This document shows, piece after piece, positions 9,627-21,372 of a stretch of 64,000 nucleotides of DNA (positions within the stretch are counted from its first letter, which is position 1; every line of letters starts with the position of its first letter). The notes under the pieces are model-generated. The model saw nothing but the letters and a program-made list of their open reading frames with translations. It was not told the DNA's origin and made no database searches. The stretch comes from Hsuehochloa calcarea (lineage: Eukaryota > Streptophyta > Magnoliopsida > Poales > Poaceae): assembly GCA_036346395.1 (NCBI GenBank), contig CM070594.1:32087385-32151384 (forward strand), given 5' to 3'. The translations under genes were made by a program, and so were the position numbers.

Positions 9627-11301
9627 ATGCCCGGAGTCCCCAGGGACGTGATCGAGCACAGGCTAGCTTTACGGCCTGATAAAGTACCTGTAAAACAAAA
9701 ATTACGGAGATTTGCCCCTGATCGACGAGATGCTATTAAATCAGAATTGGATAAGCTACTTAAAGCGGGCATTATAAGAGGAGTCAACCACCAGAGTGGT
9801 TGGCTAACCCTGTAATGGTCAAAAAGTCAAACGGCAAATGGCGGATGTGCGTAGACTTTACTGATCTTAATAAAGCTTGTCCAAAAGATGATTTTCCTTT
9901 ACCTCGATCGATCGGTTGGTTGATTCTCTGCGCAGTTGTGAAATATTAAGTTTTTAGATGCATATTCGGATATCACGGATCAATATGTGTCTAAACGATG
10001 AAGAAAAGACCGCATTCATTACACCATTTGGTACCTTTTGCTATGTCAAAATGCCATTTGGTCCAAGAATGCGGTGCTTCTTTTCAACGCTTGATGCAAT
10101 CAACTTTTCATCTCAATTAGGCCGAAATCTGGAAGCCTATGTTGATGATCTAGTCGTAAAAAGCATTAAGAAATTTAATCATATCACCGACCTGTAAGAA
10201 ACATTCGACAACCTCATAAAGCACCGCTTAAAACTTAATCCCGAGAAGTGTGTGTTTGGAATTTTCTCAGGAAAATTGCTTGGATTCCTAGTATCTGAAC
10301 GAGGAATCGAAGCAAATCCTGAGAAAATAAAGGCCATCCTCCAGATGCGCCCTCCGACCACAAAAAAGGAAGTCCAGAAACTCACTGGGTGCATGGCGGC
10401 TTTAAGTCGTTTCATCGCACGACTAGGAGAAAAAGGACTACCCTTCTTTAAACTTCTCAGGAGACATGAAGGTTTTGAGTGGTCGAACGAGGCAAACGCT
10501 GCCTTCGAGGATGTCAAGAGGTACCTTTCGAGTGCTCCTGTTCTGGTTTCTCCAAAGCCAGAAGAGACGCTCTTAATTTACCTAGCTGCCACGCCACAGG
10601 CAGCAAGCGCAGTACTGGTCGTAGAACGTGAAAGCGTACAACGACCGGTTTACTACGTCAGCGAAGTTTTACACGGGCCTAAGGAGCGTTACCCTCAGGT
10701 CCAAAAACTTTTATATGCCCTCCTCATGTCTTCGAGGAAACTGCGGTATTATTTTCAGGCGCACAAAATAGCTGTGCCGTCTGAGTTTCCTTTGGGAGCA
10801 ATCCTCCATAATAAGGAAACAGCGGGACGCATGGCAAAATGGTCAGTCGAACTTGGGGAGTTCGACCTCCATTTCGTGTCCCGAACGGCCATAAAATCCC
10901 AGATCTTGGCAGACTTTGTCGCCGAATGGACAAATCCTGAACCTGTTCAGGATCCCCAGTACGATTCCCACGACCAGTGGATGATGTACTTTGACGGGTC
11001 ACTTACTCTAAGTGGCTCGGGGGCTGGGGTGGTCCTGGTATCTCCTACCGGAGAAACCTTAAAGTATGCCATACAATTAAACTTTCAGGCCACTAACAAT
11101 GTGGCAGAGTACGAAGGTTTGCTAGCTGGCATACGAGCTGCGAAAGCACTCTCGATTCGTCGACTACTCGTGAGAGGAGACTCTCAATTAGTCGTGAATC
11201 AAATCGGGAAAGAGTACCAGTGCTCTAGCTCGACAATGGCTCGGTACTTATCAGAAGTACGTAAGCTATAAAAGCATTTTTTAGGTTTCGAGGTACAATT
11301 C
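9627..11301 (+). pseudogene. Reverse transcriptase and RNaseH of gypsy B
   Basis: The RT start (PGVPRDVIEHRLALRPDKVP, LLKAGIIR) is at 9627-9815. A frameshift leads to KKSNGKWRMCVDFTDLNKAC at about 9820-9900, then a small loss removes the LDAYSGYHQ-like segment. The catalytic YVDD is intact at 10138-10149 in the next frame (9958-10197). From 10252 the thumb/connection region and RNaseH are open to 11271, with MYFDGSLTLSGSGAG, VAEYEGLLAGI and RGDSQLVVNQI supplying the D, E and D residues. An in-frame TAA at 11269-11271 interrupts KL-KHFLGFEV, and the chromovirus starts at 11302. RT copies element RNA to DNA in the particle; at least four lesions make this copy inactive. Confidence 0.85.
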
Positions 11302-13727
11302 TGTAACACCCCAGCCCAACACTGAGCCTAGAATGCCACCACACTACTCTCTAAATTAATAATTAACGACACACTATAATATTACAGCAGGGATACAACA
11401 ATAAACAATTCCAAGGATCACAAAAGAACATGCATAAATATGGTTCAAGAGATAATAAATAATCAATGGGAATGATACCCAGGTAAATAAATCCAAAGCA
11501 GCATCAACCAATGAATCCAAATTAATAAAGCAAATAGTCTAGTCCAAATGATGTCCTAAACTTTATTCAATAACTAACATGTCCATGTGTAAACCAATAT
11601 TGAATGAATGATTATCATGGCGAATGATCATGTGATGTCCAAGTGCTCTACTCGCTCTCAATTACGGCATCCTCGAAGATCACCTAAAAACAACAATAGA
11701 GCAAGAGTGAGTCCACGACTCAGCAAACACATCGATATACAACGATAATGATAAATCAACAGCAATCAATAACTTCATTATCATCACAGGCACTTTCATT
11801 AATATTCTCAGTCATTAATCTCATTTTTGAATGCAACTCTATTCTACATGTCCACATGCACTTCTTTTCACAGATATCAGATAGCGTGAGTGAATGCTCG
11901 CGACAACATTCACTCTCAAGCCCGTTCCTCCATAAGGATCGGGGACCTCCTCCACTCCCGTGGAGTTGTGATCAATCATGATCACCTTCTCTTATGCAAA
12001 GATGCTTATGAATGCAAACATGCAACTCCATCATAAACATCATATCCAACTTTTCATCATGCTTGTCAACATAGATATAAACATACCAATTCATTGTTTG
12101 CAATTAAACCAAATAAAAGCACAACAATAATGGTAATAGAAGATAAAGAAGCGTTGATCGATCATTGATCATTTGCTACCATGCACTTGCCTTTACTAGT
12201 TGCGACGCACGATTTGATTAGAAGACGGCAACAAGCACGACGCCTCTCCTATATTAAATACACCAACTTCAATACAAATTACAGCAACAAGAATAGCAAT
12301 CAAAATGCTTCGCTCCTACACGTCCCCAAATATAACACGTTACGCCGGTACCGACTAGTTACCTATAGCTGACCGGTTACTAAAAAGAGCGTAACTTTTG
12401 ACTCAAAAGTCAAATCACCACAAACCACCCCATTCTGGATTCTTTATAAAATTATCCACATTTTCTTAGATTACGAAGTCTTCTAATTAAATCATCTAAC
12501 CCTCCGTATTTAACCCGGAAAGTCGTTCTGTCCGCTTCGGAACAGCGGTCTTCCAAATTTCATAACTTTAGTTTTATCCAACCAAAATGCGCGTTCTCAG
12601 ATTCTACAGAACCATTGGACAATTATCTACAACTTTTATGTAGATCAAAAACACTAATTAAGCTATTTACTATTTTTAGTTTACAGTCTACCAAAACAGC
12701 GCCGAAAGACGACAACCGTAAAAACAGCGGCCTTCCGAAAATCATAACTCTAAATCTACTAGTCCGTTTGACATGGTAAAATATGCTATAGAAAGGTATC
12801 GAAATTATCTACAATTAACTAGTAGATGATATTTCCAAAATTTGCCATTAGGGTACCCGAATAAATTGTACAACGGAACCGCAGGCTAAACCAATCTACT
12901 TTCAATTTCTTCCCGACTAAAACATGCTAAATAGTGCTACGGCCAAACTGATAATCACTAATTAGTATTACCTAATTGGCCTCTAATCATGCATGAAAGC
13001 AGCCGCATAAGAATGCTTAAGTCTACATTCATGCATGTAAAAAACAACACAAGCTAATTACCTACAGCTGCACAAAAAAAAGATTATCTATCCAAGGCAG
13101 TACCCCCTCGTCCTAATCAAAACCACAAGTACTTCCACGCACGTTAGGCAAAGCGCTAGCGAAAACAACACTAATTAACTAATTAAGGCTAAGCAGTAAG
13201 TAAAAATTAATTAACTACTAATCTCACCTACCTACAAATAGAGGGCGGAGAAGCGCACCAAGACGGCAAAGAAGAAGACTGAGTTTCGGTAGCGACAAAG
13301 CACAAGGCAAAGAAGAAGAATGGCTTCGGCGCGTAGAAAACAAAGAAGATTTCCGGTGGGTCCGCAGCGGCGAAGACACGGCCACGCGAAGCAGAACGCT
13401 GCGGTCAGGCGGTCTCGGCGACTAAGCGGCAAAGACGGCGACGCCCACGGGAGCTCAGCGCATGCGGCAAAGGCACGATAATCTAAAATCGGCAGAAGAC
13501 GCGCTGACGGCCGTAAGAAAAACGAAGCGGCAATGCAAGCGGCTTGGAAAATAGAGAAAGCAAGGAAAAAACTAGGGTTTTTAGAGAACCCCAAAATCTA
13601 TTTATATAGCTAATAAAAAATTCCGAAAATTCTATTTTCCACGTATACTAAATTCTTTAATTAATTAATTTAATTACTCTACGACCCTTAAGACGCTTTT
13701 ATTAAAAATATTTTTCGGAGTATTACA
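11302..13727 (-). repeat. Complete 3' LTR of the nested chromovirus
   Basis: On the minus strand it starts TGTAATACTCCG and ends GGGGTGTTACA, 2426 bp. A TATA-like 'ctatataaatag' lies near 13595-13610 (minus strand) with a GC-rich, frame-containing leader after it (13230-13590), the usual layout of long chromovirus LTRs. No coding frame of its own is supported; the frame at 13232-13594 is leader sequence. Confidence 0.8.
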
Positions 13728-13742
13728 TTCTACCCCCCTTAA
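13728..13742 (-). other. Polypurine tract of the chromovirus
   Basis: On the minus strand TTAAGGGGGGTAGAA lies directly before the LTR start TGTAATAC. It serves as primer for plus-strand DNA synthesis in intact elements. Confidence 0.85.
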
Positions 13743-13803
13743 CAGAATTCGACCCCGAATTCTACTCGCCATTCTACTCAAAGAAAAACTGCACAGCTGA
13801 AAA

Positions 13804-14937
13804 TTAAACAACAAAACAACACGTACCCGACGTGAACAACTCCGGATATTGCTCGCGCATGCGAGACTCCAACTCCCAAGTCGCTTCTCTCTCGACCGAT
13901 CGTCCACAAAGACCTTGACGTATACCAACGTCTTGTGCCTCAAGACTCGCTCCGACCTCTCCGAGAATCGCGCTACGGACGCGACTCAACTGTGAGGTCT
14001 TGCTCAATAGTCGTGGCTCTAATGAAATCTTATGCTCTGGATCTCTCAAAACTTTCTCAAAGATCGAGACATGGAACACATTATGAACTCCACGCATGGA
14101 CTCTGGAAGATCCAAGCGGTAGGCTAACTTTCCAATTCTTGCAATAATCGAGAACGGTCCAACATACCTCGGGCTAAGCTTCCTTTGGTACCGAATCGAA
14201 CAATACCTTTAGTGGGAGACACTCTCAAGAGCACTGGTCACCCAGTAAACTCCAAGTCACGCCTCCTCAAATCAAGATAACTTTTCTCGTCTACTCGAGC
14301 CGCTAATGATTCTCGCCTCACCATGGCCACACGCTCAACGGTCTTCTCAATCCAATCAGGACCCAAGCGCCTTCTCTCCAATCGCATCCCAACAAAGCGG
14401 CGATCTGCATCTCCGCCCATAGAGAACCTCAAATGGCGCTCTAATCTTGGAATGGTAACTATTATTATAAGCAAACTCGCAAGTGGCAATGGTCCTCCCA
14501 ACTACCCTTCCAAGATAGAACACAAGATCGCAACATATCCTCCAAAGTCCGAATAGTCCGCTCTGACCGCCCATCATGCAATGGGTGAACGTCAGTACTC
14601 AAAGTGAGTGTGTGCCCAATGCACTCTGCAGACTCTCCCGAACTTGGAGACAAACTTGCATCCCGCTCGAAATAATGGTCTTTGGCACACCATGCGATCT
14701 CACTATTTCACGCACATAAATAGGAGCTAGATCACTCACCGAATTTGTCGTGCGAATAGGAATGAAGTGTGCTGACTTGCTGAATCGATCCACCACTACC
14801 CAAACTGCATCCTTCCCTCGCGGCGAACGAGGTAACGCCACCACAAAGTCCATTGACCGTTTCCCAAAGCACCAGGAGGTTTCGAATTCCTTTTTGTGGC
14901 CATTGACACGTTCACAAAGTGGATCAAGCGAACTCAT
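13804..14937 (-). pseudogene. Chromovirus integrase and chromodomain region
   Basis: On the minus strand, 14937 to 14599 encodes SMDFVVALPRSPRGKDAVWVV with the first catalytic Asp and VREIVRSHGVPKTIIS. The second Asp region is altered (ISSGMQV where D-R/S-D-x-x-F is usual). GQSERTIRTLEDMLRSC, containing the Glu, reads partly in other frames at 14465-14653, and the GRRCRSPLCWD segment follows at 14356-14577. From 14115 the C-terminal part (LDLPESMRGVHNVFHVS, DPEHKISLEP) leads into the chromodomain-like EATWELESRMREQYPELF. Chromodomains of this class direct integration to marked chromatin. At least four frameshifts and a lost catalytic region make it dead. Confidence 0.82.
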
Positions 14938-14945
14938 GAATCGAT

Positions 14946-15650
14946 AACAACAAGCGAAAGAAAAGGTTCATGATGAGATGCGTAATTAGCCGATTTGGAG
15001 TTCCGAGTCAGATAATTACAGACAATGGTAAACAATTCGCAAGTGCAAAATTTCAGGAATTTTGCGACGAGTTGGGTACCAAGTTATGCTATGCTTCTGT
15101 TGCACATCCCCAAAGCAACGGGGCGGTCGAACGTGCAAACGGCCAAATAATGCAAGGAATTAAAACCCGAGTCTTCGACCAGCTTGTTAAGCGCTCGGGG
15201 GCTTGGGTACAAGAATTATCTTCGTAGATATGGGCGGTTCAGACGACCACTAGTCGGCGACAGGAGAAACACCATTCTTTTTAGTGTTCGGAGCCGAAGC
15301 CATGCTTCCTCCGGAGCTAAAATTGCGGTCGACACGAGTTGAAACCTTCAACAACTCCGACCAGGAACAACTTCGAGCAGATGATATTAACCTACTCAAG
15401 AAAGGAGAAACATGGCCCTAATCCGCTTGCGGTCTACCAACAAGCCCTACGAGATACTACGATCGTAAGGTCCACCTTTTTGTAGGTGACTTGGTATTGA
15501 GGCTCGCCAATCCAAGTCTAATCGAATAAACTTTCTCCCAAGTGGGAAGGTCCTTACACGATGGTCGAAGTCACTCGGCGTGGTCTGTCACGACTAGCAA
15601 TGGAAGATGGGCGGAGTTCTCCAAATTCTTGGAACATTGACCGATTCACG
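14946..15650 (+). pseudogene. Integrase remnant of gypsy B
   Basis: Gypsy B resumes with a one-base slip (about 14960) before MMRCVISRFGVPSQII. The second catalytic Asp is in TDNGKQFASAKF and the Glu in HPQSNGAVERANGQ, both in the open frame 14970-15227. The zinc-binding HHCC domain and first Asp were lost when the chromovirus fragment replaced them. After a stop at 15225-15227 degraded frames continue to KLSPKWEGPY at about 15530, the GPY/F motif of the C-terminal domain. Integrase would join the cDNA to the chromosome; this copy cannot. Confidence 0.85.
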
Positions 15651-15798
15651 CAAGTTCTATGTGTGACCAACCTCTCGTGCAATAAAGGTCGAGTTCCTTC
15701 TACCTCTTTTGTCTTATTTTTGAGTAGTGCTTTTATAATCTTTCGACTATGATCCAAAAACACCCAGTTTTCTCTACACTGGTTGAAAGGCAAGTAAT

Positions 15799-16350
15799 AT
15801 CATCTAGTCGAAGTCTCTCCTCTCTGCATGTGGTCCCATCCACTAGAAGGAACTTCCTAGCATCGACTGCTATTCACTTTTGTTGCCAATACAGAGAGCT
15901 CAGGTTCTATCTAGTCGAAATGTTCTCAAAGCCAACTTTTCCCACCTTAGAATATTTTTTCAGTAATTTCAAAAAATATTCTGAGTAGAGTGCACTTTCT
16001 TATGTTTATTCGACCACCTTTGGTGTACTTGATTCGCTTTAAGCGGGTCGAAGGAAGAGACACCCTAGTCGATGTCTTTCCTCTCTGCACGTGGTCCTCG
16101 CCCACTAGAAGGAACTTCCTAGCGTCGCTCGCCTCCCACTTTGCTACTAGAAAAGATTTATCGAGTCCACCAAAAAGAGGCTTAACAATTATTAAAGTCC
16201 TCTAAGACGCTTGCTTAACTCAAGTTCTTTGTTTTGGTTCGATTAAACAATCGGAGATGGTAACATCACCTAGTCGAAGCCTTTCCTCTCTCGCACGTGG
16301 TCCCGCCCACTAGAAGGAACTTCCTAATGTCGAGTCGCTTCTACTCTTTC
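15799..16350 (+). repeat. Three dispersed copies of an 75-bp motif
   Basis: A block reading 'ctagtcgaag' ... 'cctctctgca(c/t)gtggtcc' ... 'ccactagaaggaacttcc' occurs near 15805, 16065 and 16270. Spacing is about 260 and 205 bases. It lies in the noncoding region after integrase. No protein is supported here. Confidence 0.75.
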
Positions 16351-16473
16351 GACCAATTGCTTGACAACCATAACAAAACTATAAGTTAAATAAACCTCTC
16401 TTTGTTTTGAAACCCCATTTCACACACTATTTACTTAGATTGTCCAAACAAACTAAGCAAATAGTCGGGGCTA

Positions 16474-16680
16474 GGATAAAGTTATTAATTTGACTTCAAT
16501 TCTTAGTCTTTCATTCGTTTGTTATCTTTTGAGTTGCTAATTACTCGACAAGATGATTTGCAGGAAACAAGATGGCCTTGGATAAAGTTATTAATTTAAC
16601 TTCAGTCTTTTGGTTTTTCATCCGTTAGTTATCTTTGGGTTGCTAACCACTCGACAAGATGATTTGCAGAAACAAGATGG
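16474..16680 (+). repeat. 106-bp tandem duplication after gypsy B integrase
   Basis: Both units begin GGATAAAGTTATTAATTT and end 'actcgacaagatgatttgcag-aaacaagatgg'. The starts are 16474 and 16580. The units have diverged by more than ten sites, so the event is older than the insertion or belongs to the family. Confidence 0.8.
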
Positions 16681-17892
16681 ATCATATATTACTCGTCAAT
16701 GTAAATTGTCCGCCTTACAAAGTAGTTACAAGATTACTCAAGGGAGAGTGCCTAGTTGCATTTCCTCCGCTACCTTTTGCCAACCGATTGCATTTTTCGA
16801 TCAATCGACTTGCCTCGATTGAGGCGATCGAAGTCGGCTTCAATTGGTTGCACATTAAGTGGGTCTTGAGCTTTAAGTTTCGCCAGAAGCGTAACTTCAT
16901 CGCAGCTTCGATCGCCTCCCTTATTGATTGGCTTGATTAGCCTTGAGTGGTCACCATTTCTTGCAAGTTTCGACTTGTTCCCCAATGGTACTTATGTGAG
17001 CAAGCTCGCAGATCTTCTCGAGGAGTTTTCCCTCGTAATGTAGCTCACCAAGTACATTGTTCAGAGTGTGATGTTGCTTTGAAGACTAGTCTTCATTGAT
17101 TCCATCTCTGTTGGGTACGCAGTCGAAGCCTCGCGAGTTTCTTGTTTTCGACCACTTATTCTGAAAAGAATATAACCGGTCAAACAAAAATAAACTTCTA
17201 GAGGAAGATAACACAAAGATGATTGTAGGTAAAAGCATTTCTTACCTACTAGTTGAGAATCCAATTTCTTGACCTCTTCTTCATGGGAAGCAATGGTTTC
17301 AGCATGCTTTTTCTCCCATGCTCGATGTCCTCTGATTCATCTTAGCAATGCGACGGACTCATTGTAGATCAAGGTCTTCTCTTGGATTTCAACCTCGAGG
17401 CTCCTCAATTCAGCAGCAATTTCTGAACAAGAAATTAGCATTAGAAAAGGGAAAATACTCAGAAATGACAACAGGTAAAGAATTACTTACCTATTACTCG
17501 AGTTCTCAGACCCTCGAGTTCCTGATCCTTGTTCTTGGTAATGCGAGAAAACTCCTGAATGACCAAAGCTTTTTCTTCATCTTCGGTCCGGAGCTTCCTC
17601 ATCTCATCTTCTTTTTCTGGAAAAGAAATGAGAGTTGGGTAAAGGTTAAAGATAAAAGCGATCAAGTTCAAGACTTATCGCTTATTTTTTCTCGCAATCT
17701 TTTAGATGCGAGAGATGGCTTCTCAAGTCTATCCGAGAGGACTATTACCTCCTCCCTTAGCTTTCTCGACTCCTCTTTTTCATAATCGAGTGAGTCAGCT
17801 AAGGTCTTCGTGTCGCTTTTTAGCCTACAGAGAACAAAAATAGATATAAACATCAGCCAATTGGTTCATGTCCTTCTACAACCATCGACCTA

Positions 17893-17990
17893 GTCGTAAG
17901 TTTTTCTACGACTATGTCATGGTCGTAAGTTTTTCTACGACCACCACCTGGTCGTAAGTAGTCGTAAACTCTTTACGACCAGTAATTTGT
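17893..17990 (+). repeat. Hairpin units inside an intron of the antisense gene
   Basis: GTCGTAAGTTTTTCTACGAC occurs at 17893 and 17932, followed by a shortened unit and GTCGTAAACTCTTTACGAC-like copy to 17988. They have the same stem as the LTR array, but in the intron between the antisense coding blocks at 18070 and 17830. Confidence 0.85.
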
Positions 17991-19501
17991 CATGAGTTTC
18001 TTCCATGACAACTCTAGTAAACACTATACGAGTAGTCAAATCGAAAACGACTAAGAGTAACAGTGACTTACCATCTCTCTGCATGCATGCAGAGTTCTTC
18101 TTTCTCTTGTCGTAGCTCTAAAAGTTGTCGATGATACTCACCGACAACAGCAATTTGCTCCAAAGCTTTCTGCAAAAAGAAGATAGTGAGAAGAAAAGGA
18201 AAGCCACATATATAAGTTTTCTAAAAATACTTACATTCATAGTCGACCTAGCAAAGGTCGAATACACAAACTCCGGGTTCTGCAGCTTGTCTATCCTCGC
18301 GACTTTATCCCACCACACCTCCTCAAGGCGCTCATTGTCGAAGGTATTTCCTCTATTTGGAATATCCTTGGGATGGGGGACTCGGTCGCGAGATCTGTAA
18401 GCAGCGACCCTATAACTAAGCGAGTCCAAAGAAATCGGCCACGAAGTTGAAGGGTTCTTCATCCTCCGATTCGTGGTCGCACTTTCTCTTTGGACACCGG
18501 AAGGAATGTCTGCCACGACTTCCTTTCCGGCATGGTGTGCAGAGTCATTATCACCTTGACCGGGGGCTTTTGCAGCTGCCTCTGTGGCCTCTACGACCTC
18601 AGTAGTCGTAGCTATAACTTCAGTAGTTGTAGCTACGACCTCAACAGTTGGAGGAACCACTTCGGGAGCCACTGGTCAAGGGAAATCTCGCAACCACTTC
18701 CATTGTTACCTCTCCAAAGAATCAAGAGGTGACAACGGGCTTCTCGGCGGAAGCATCCCCGAGGGCTGAAGGAGTCGCACTAAAATAAAGAGAAGCAAAT
18801 CAGGTTGTGAAAAGAAAAAAGGTAAATGTTGTTCTTACACTTTAGTACATTTCACATACTCTCGCACTCGGTCTTAACCAGAATTTAGGAGCGATCCTCC
18901 CGACGGAGGACCTCTTCTTCTCCACGACCACGCCCGGTCGAAGTTCAACAATTGGCTCGGCCACGACCACGCCGGTCATAGAGTTTGAACAGAACCGTGG
19001 CTCGTCTCTGGTTCTCTGGATGGCCGAGATCGCCTCAACTATTCCAAGAGCAAAGACTACCTTCGATCGCAGTTGTGCCGAGCAAAGATCGCCCTTCATA
19101 AAAGACATAAAATCTTTCGAGATCTCCTTTTCAGGTTGCTTAACAAAACTAGGAGTGGCAAAGAATCGCGAAAGATTCCTTGTCATAATAGAAAGGTACC
19201 TTAGCCTTGCGATGTTTGCGCTTAAGAGATTCACCGCTTCAACCTCCTCGGCCGATAGGCTGCGGCCTCGCTCAGATATGGCTACGGTGCCGCAGCTTTG
19301 TGGAGGGTCCGGTCGAAGACCGAGCTCGAGCTTGCTCCTCCCTTGTCTGCAGATCTTACAAGTCGACGCCTCTTAGATGGAGGAGTCGAGCCTCGCCTTC
19401 GACAACCACAGGTTAATAGTCATCAAGACGACTTCCTCGTCGTCCGACGATTTTCCATGCCTACTTTACGTAATGCAAAGCGAAAAAGAAGAGTCACTAA
19501 C

Positions 19502-19604
19502 GATCGTAAGTTTTTCTACGATTGCCAAGTCGTAAGTTTTTCTACGACACTTTCTTGATCGCAAGACTTTCTACGATCACCATTAGTCGTAAGTATCTTC
19601 TACG
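19502..19604 (+). repeat. Second intronic cluster of hairpin units
   Basis: Four units lie at about 19504, 19530, 19558 and 19585, with stems GATCGTA/TACGATC or GTCGTA/TACGAC. The two stem types co-vary: where one arm has GATCG the other has CGATC, so pairing is kept. Confidence 0.85.
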
Positions 19605-20734
19605 ACTATAAAGTCCTAAAGAAAGAATCAACTTTTGATTACCTTTAGGCGCCTATCTTTTCATCTGCGGACAAAGCCGCAATGATTTGAGGAACCGCCA
19701 CTGAGTGGCGGAGATTTTCACGATGAGTCGACTCTAGAGTCAACCTCTACTGTGAAAGATCCGTAAACATATAAGAATATTAGATAATGTTGAGAAGGAC
19801 CAAACCGAGAGCTAAGTCGACAGTTTACTTACCCTCGTCATAGTCTCTGGTTGGGTCTCTCTCCCGAGCATTCCACATAGGAGATGCTCGCTTCTTCAGA
19901 GGACTAATTCGCAGTGATGAAATCTTCCACCACATGCCATCCGGCCACCCTTCTTCTTTCAAGTCTTTGATGGCTTGAATATAAGGGGCAATCCGGTGAT
20001 ATCTTCGTGGAGTTGAATCCCATGAAGATTTCTTTTGTGACCTTCCCATGAAAGAAAGGTCGTCTTGAGGTGACTTTCCAAAGAAACCACCTCTTCCTCC
20101 ACCCCGCCATCAAGACCGGGTAAAACTCAATATACTCCTTCGACTTCGAGTCGTGGAGCTTGCATCGCAGACTTCGGCTATTCGGTTTGACGAGCCATCC
20201 CATAATAATATTGAATAGCTCGAGGTCATAGGAATCCCTGTGTATACCTCGCATACAGTACACGAAGACACTCAACATGGTAATGGAATTAGGACCTAAG
20301 TTCACTAATTCCACCCCAAAGTGCTCGAGTACCACTTTGTAAGAAAGGGGTGAGCAGCAATCGGAGGTCGCACTCACAAGACGCTTGGAAGACGGGATTT
20401 GCCCATTTTCCCAGACGGCCAAAGGTCGCCTAATAGCGAATCCACTTCACCGAGCCTTCTCGGAATCTTCGGCGTCGACCAAGATTTTGATCTTGGCGCA
20501 TCCATCTCCGATTCCTCCCATTCAAAACTCTCTTGGCCATTTCGCCGTAAACAAGATTTTTTTTTATTGGTTGGCGGAGAAGATGAAACCTAGTCAAGAC
20601 GGAGAAAGCAAGAACTCAAGAACAATGAGCGATTTGAGGAAAAGGTAAAAACCAGTCTAATTCCTGGTGAGTTTTTATAACCGCACGATTGCCACCACTT
20701 CGAAAACCGTCTCGTCTATAGGTCTATGGTAGTT

Positions 20735-21225
20735 GGTTGCACCGCTTCGGGAACCGCCTCATCGGACAGATCTGTGAGAGTCATTTACAATTCCCCAGAT
20801 GGTCCGTTCGAGAAAATTAGGTGCGTATTGTCACCCCCAAGCGAAATTACTTTCTTGACCAAGTCTTTCTGGTCGAAGGAAGTATCAATCGGAAGGTTTT
20901 TCTCCGATCCCCCTACTACGACCACTTCACGGTCGTAGGGGTTTTTACGACTTTTTGATAGTCGTAAGCAATCTTTACGATTGCAACCGCTTCGGGAACC
21001 GTCTCATCAACAGATCTGGGGAAATCGTTTGCAATTCCCCAGACGGTCTGTTCGAGAAAATTAAGTTCGTTTTGTCACCTCCAAGCGAAATCACTTTCTT
21101 GACCAAGTCTTTCTGGTCGAAGGAAGTATCAATCGGAAGGGTTTTCTTTCTCCGATCATCCTACTACTACCACTTCACAGTCGTAGGGGTTTTTATAACT
21201 TTTTGATAGTTGTAAACAACCTTCT
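20735..21225 (+). repeat. 247-bp tandem duplication before the gypsy B 3' LTR
   Basis: Units start 'ttgcaccgcttcgggaaccg' at 20735 and 'ttgcaaccgcttcgggaacc' at 20982. Each contains 'aattccccaga-ggtc-gttcgagaaaatta' and a block of GTCGTA/TACGA stems. The units are noncoding and lie upstream of the antisense gene's first block. Confidence 0.8.
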
Positions 21226-21359
21226 TGACCAAGCAAATTCCTGGTCAAAGTAGCACTCAAATGTCGAAGAGTTTTTCCTTCGACCATTATTCTACGAAAT
21301 TTTCATAGTCGTAAGTCCATTTGCAAATCCTTCACCAAGTAAGTTACTTTCACTTGAAG

Positions 21360-21372
21360 CTGGGGGGCTAGA
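21360..21372 (+). other. Polypurine tract of gypsy B
   Basis: CTGGGGGGCTAGA directly precedes the 3' LTR start TGACGAGG. Confidence 0.75.

Larger units (their letters stand above)
11302..14945 (-). mobile_element. Truncated Ty3/gypsy chromovirus inside gypsy B
   Basis: On the minus strand the order is integrase core, chromodomain-type C terminus, polypurine tract and a complete 3' LTR. The LTR ends directly against gypsy B sequence at 11301/11302. The other end is truncated inside integrase near 14945, where gypsy B integrase resumes. The 5' LTR, gag, protease, RT and RNaseH are missing. About 1 kb of gypsy B (RNaseH end, integrase zinc-binding domain and the first catalytic Asp) was lost at the same place, so insertion was followed, or accompanied, by a deletion. 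No duplication can be tested. Confidence 0.8.
17060..20640 (-). pseudogene. Multi-exon antisense gene of gypsy B (Transposase_28-like)
   Basis: Read on the minus strand, nine or so coding blocks are separated by introns with good borders: about 20640-19833 (donor GTAAGT at 19832), 19760-19655, 19400-18850, 18780-18235 (donor GTAAGT at 18234), 18170-18070, 17830-17665, 17620-17480, 17425-17340 and 17310-17240. The first block holds YKVVLEHFGVELVNLGPNSI and GWLVKPNSRSLRCKL, which fit PF04195 ('putative gypsy-type transposon'). A middle block is rich in VVATTTEV repeats; the last five are Glu/Lys/Leu coiled coil (for example KEESRKLREEVIVLSDRL). Such antisense genes after integrase are known from grass TAT elements; function is unknown. 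A stop at the start of block 1 and slips suggest decay. Confidence 0.7.
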
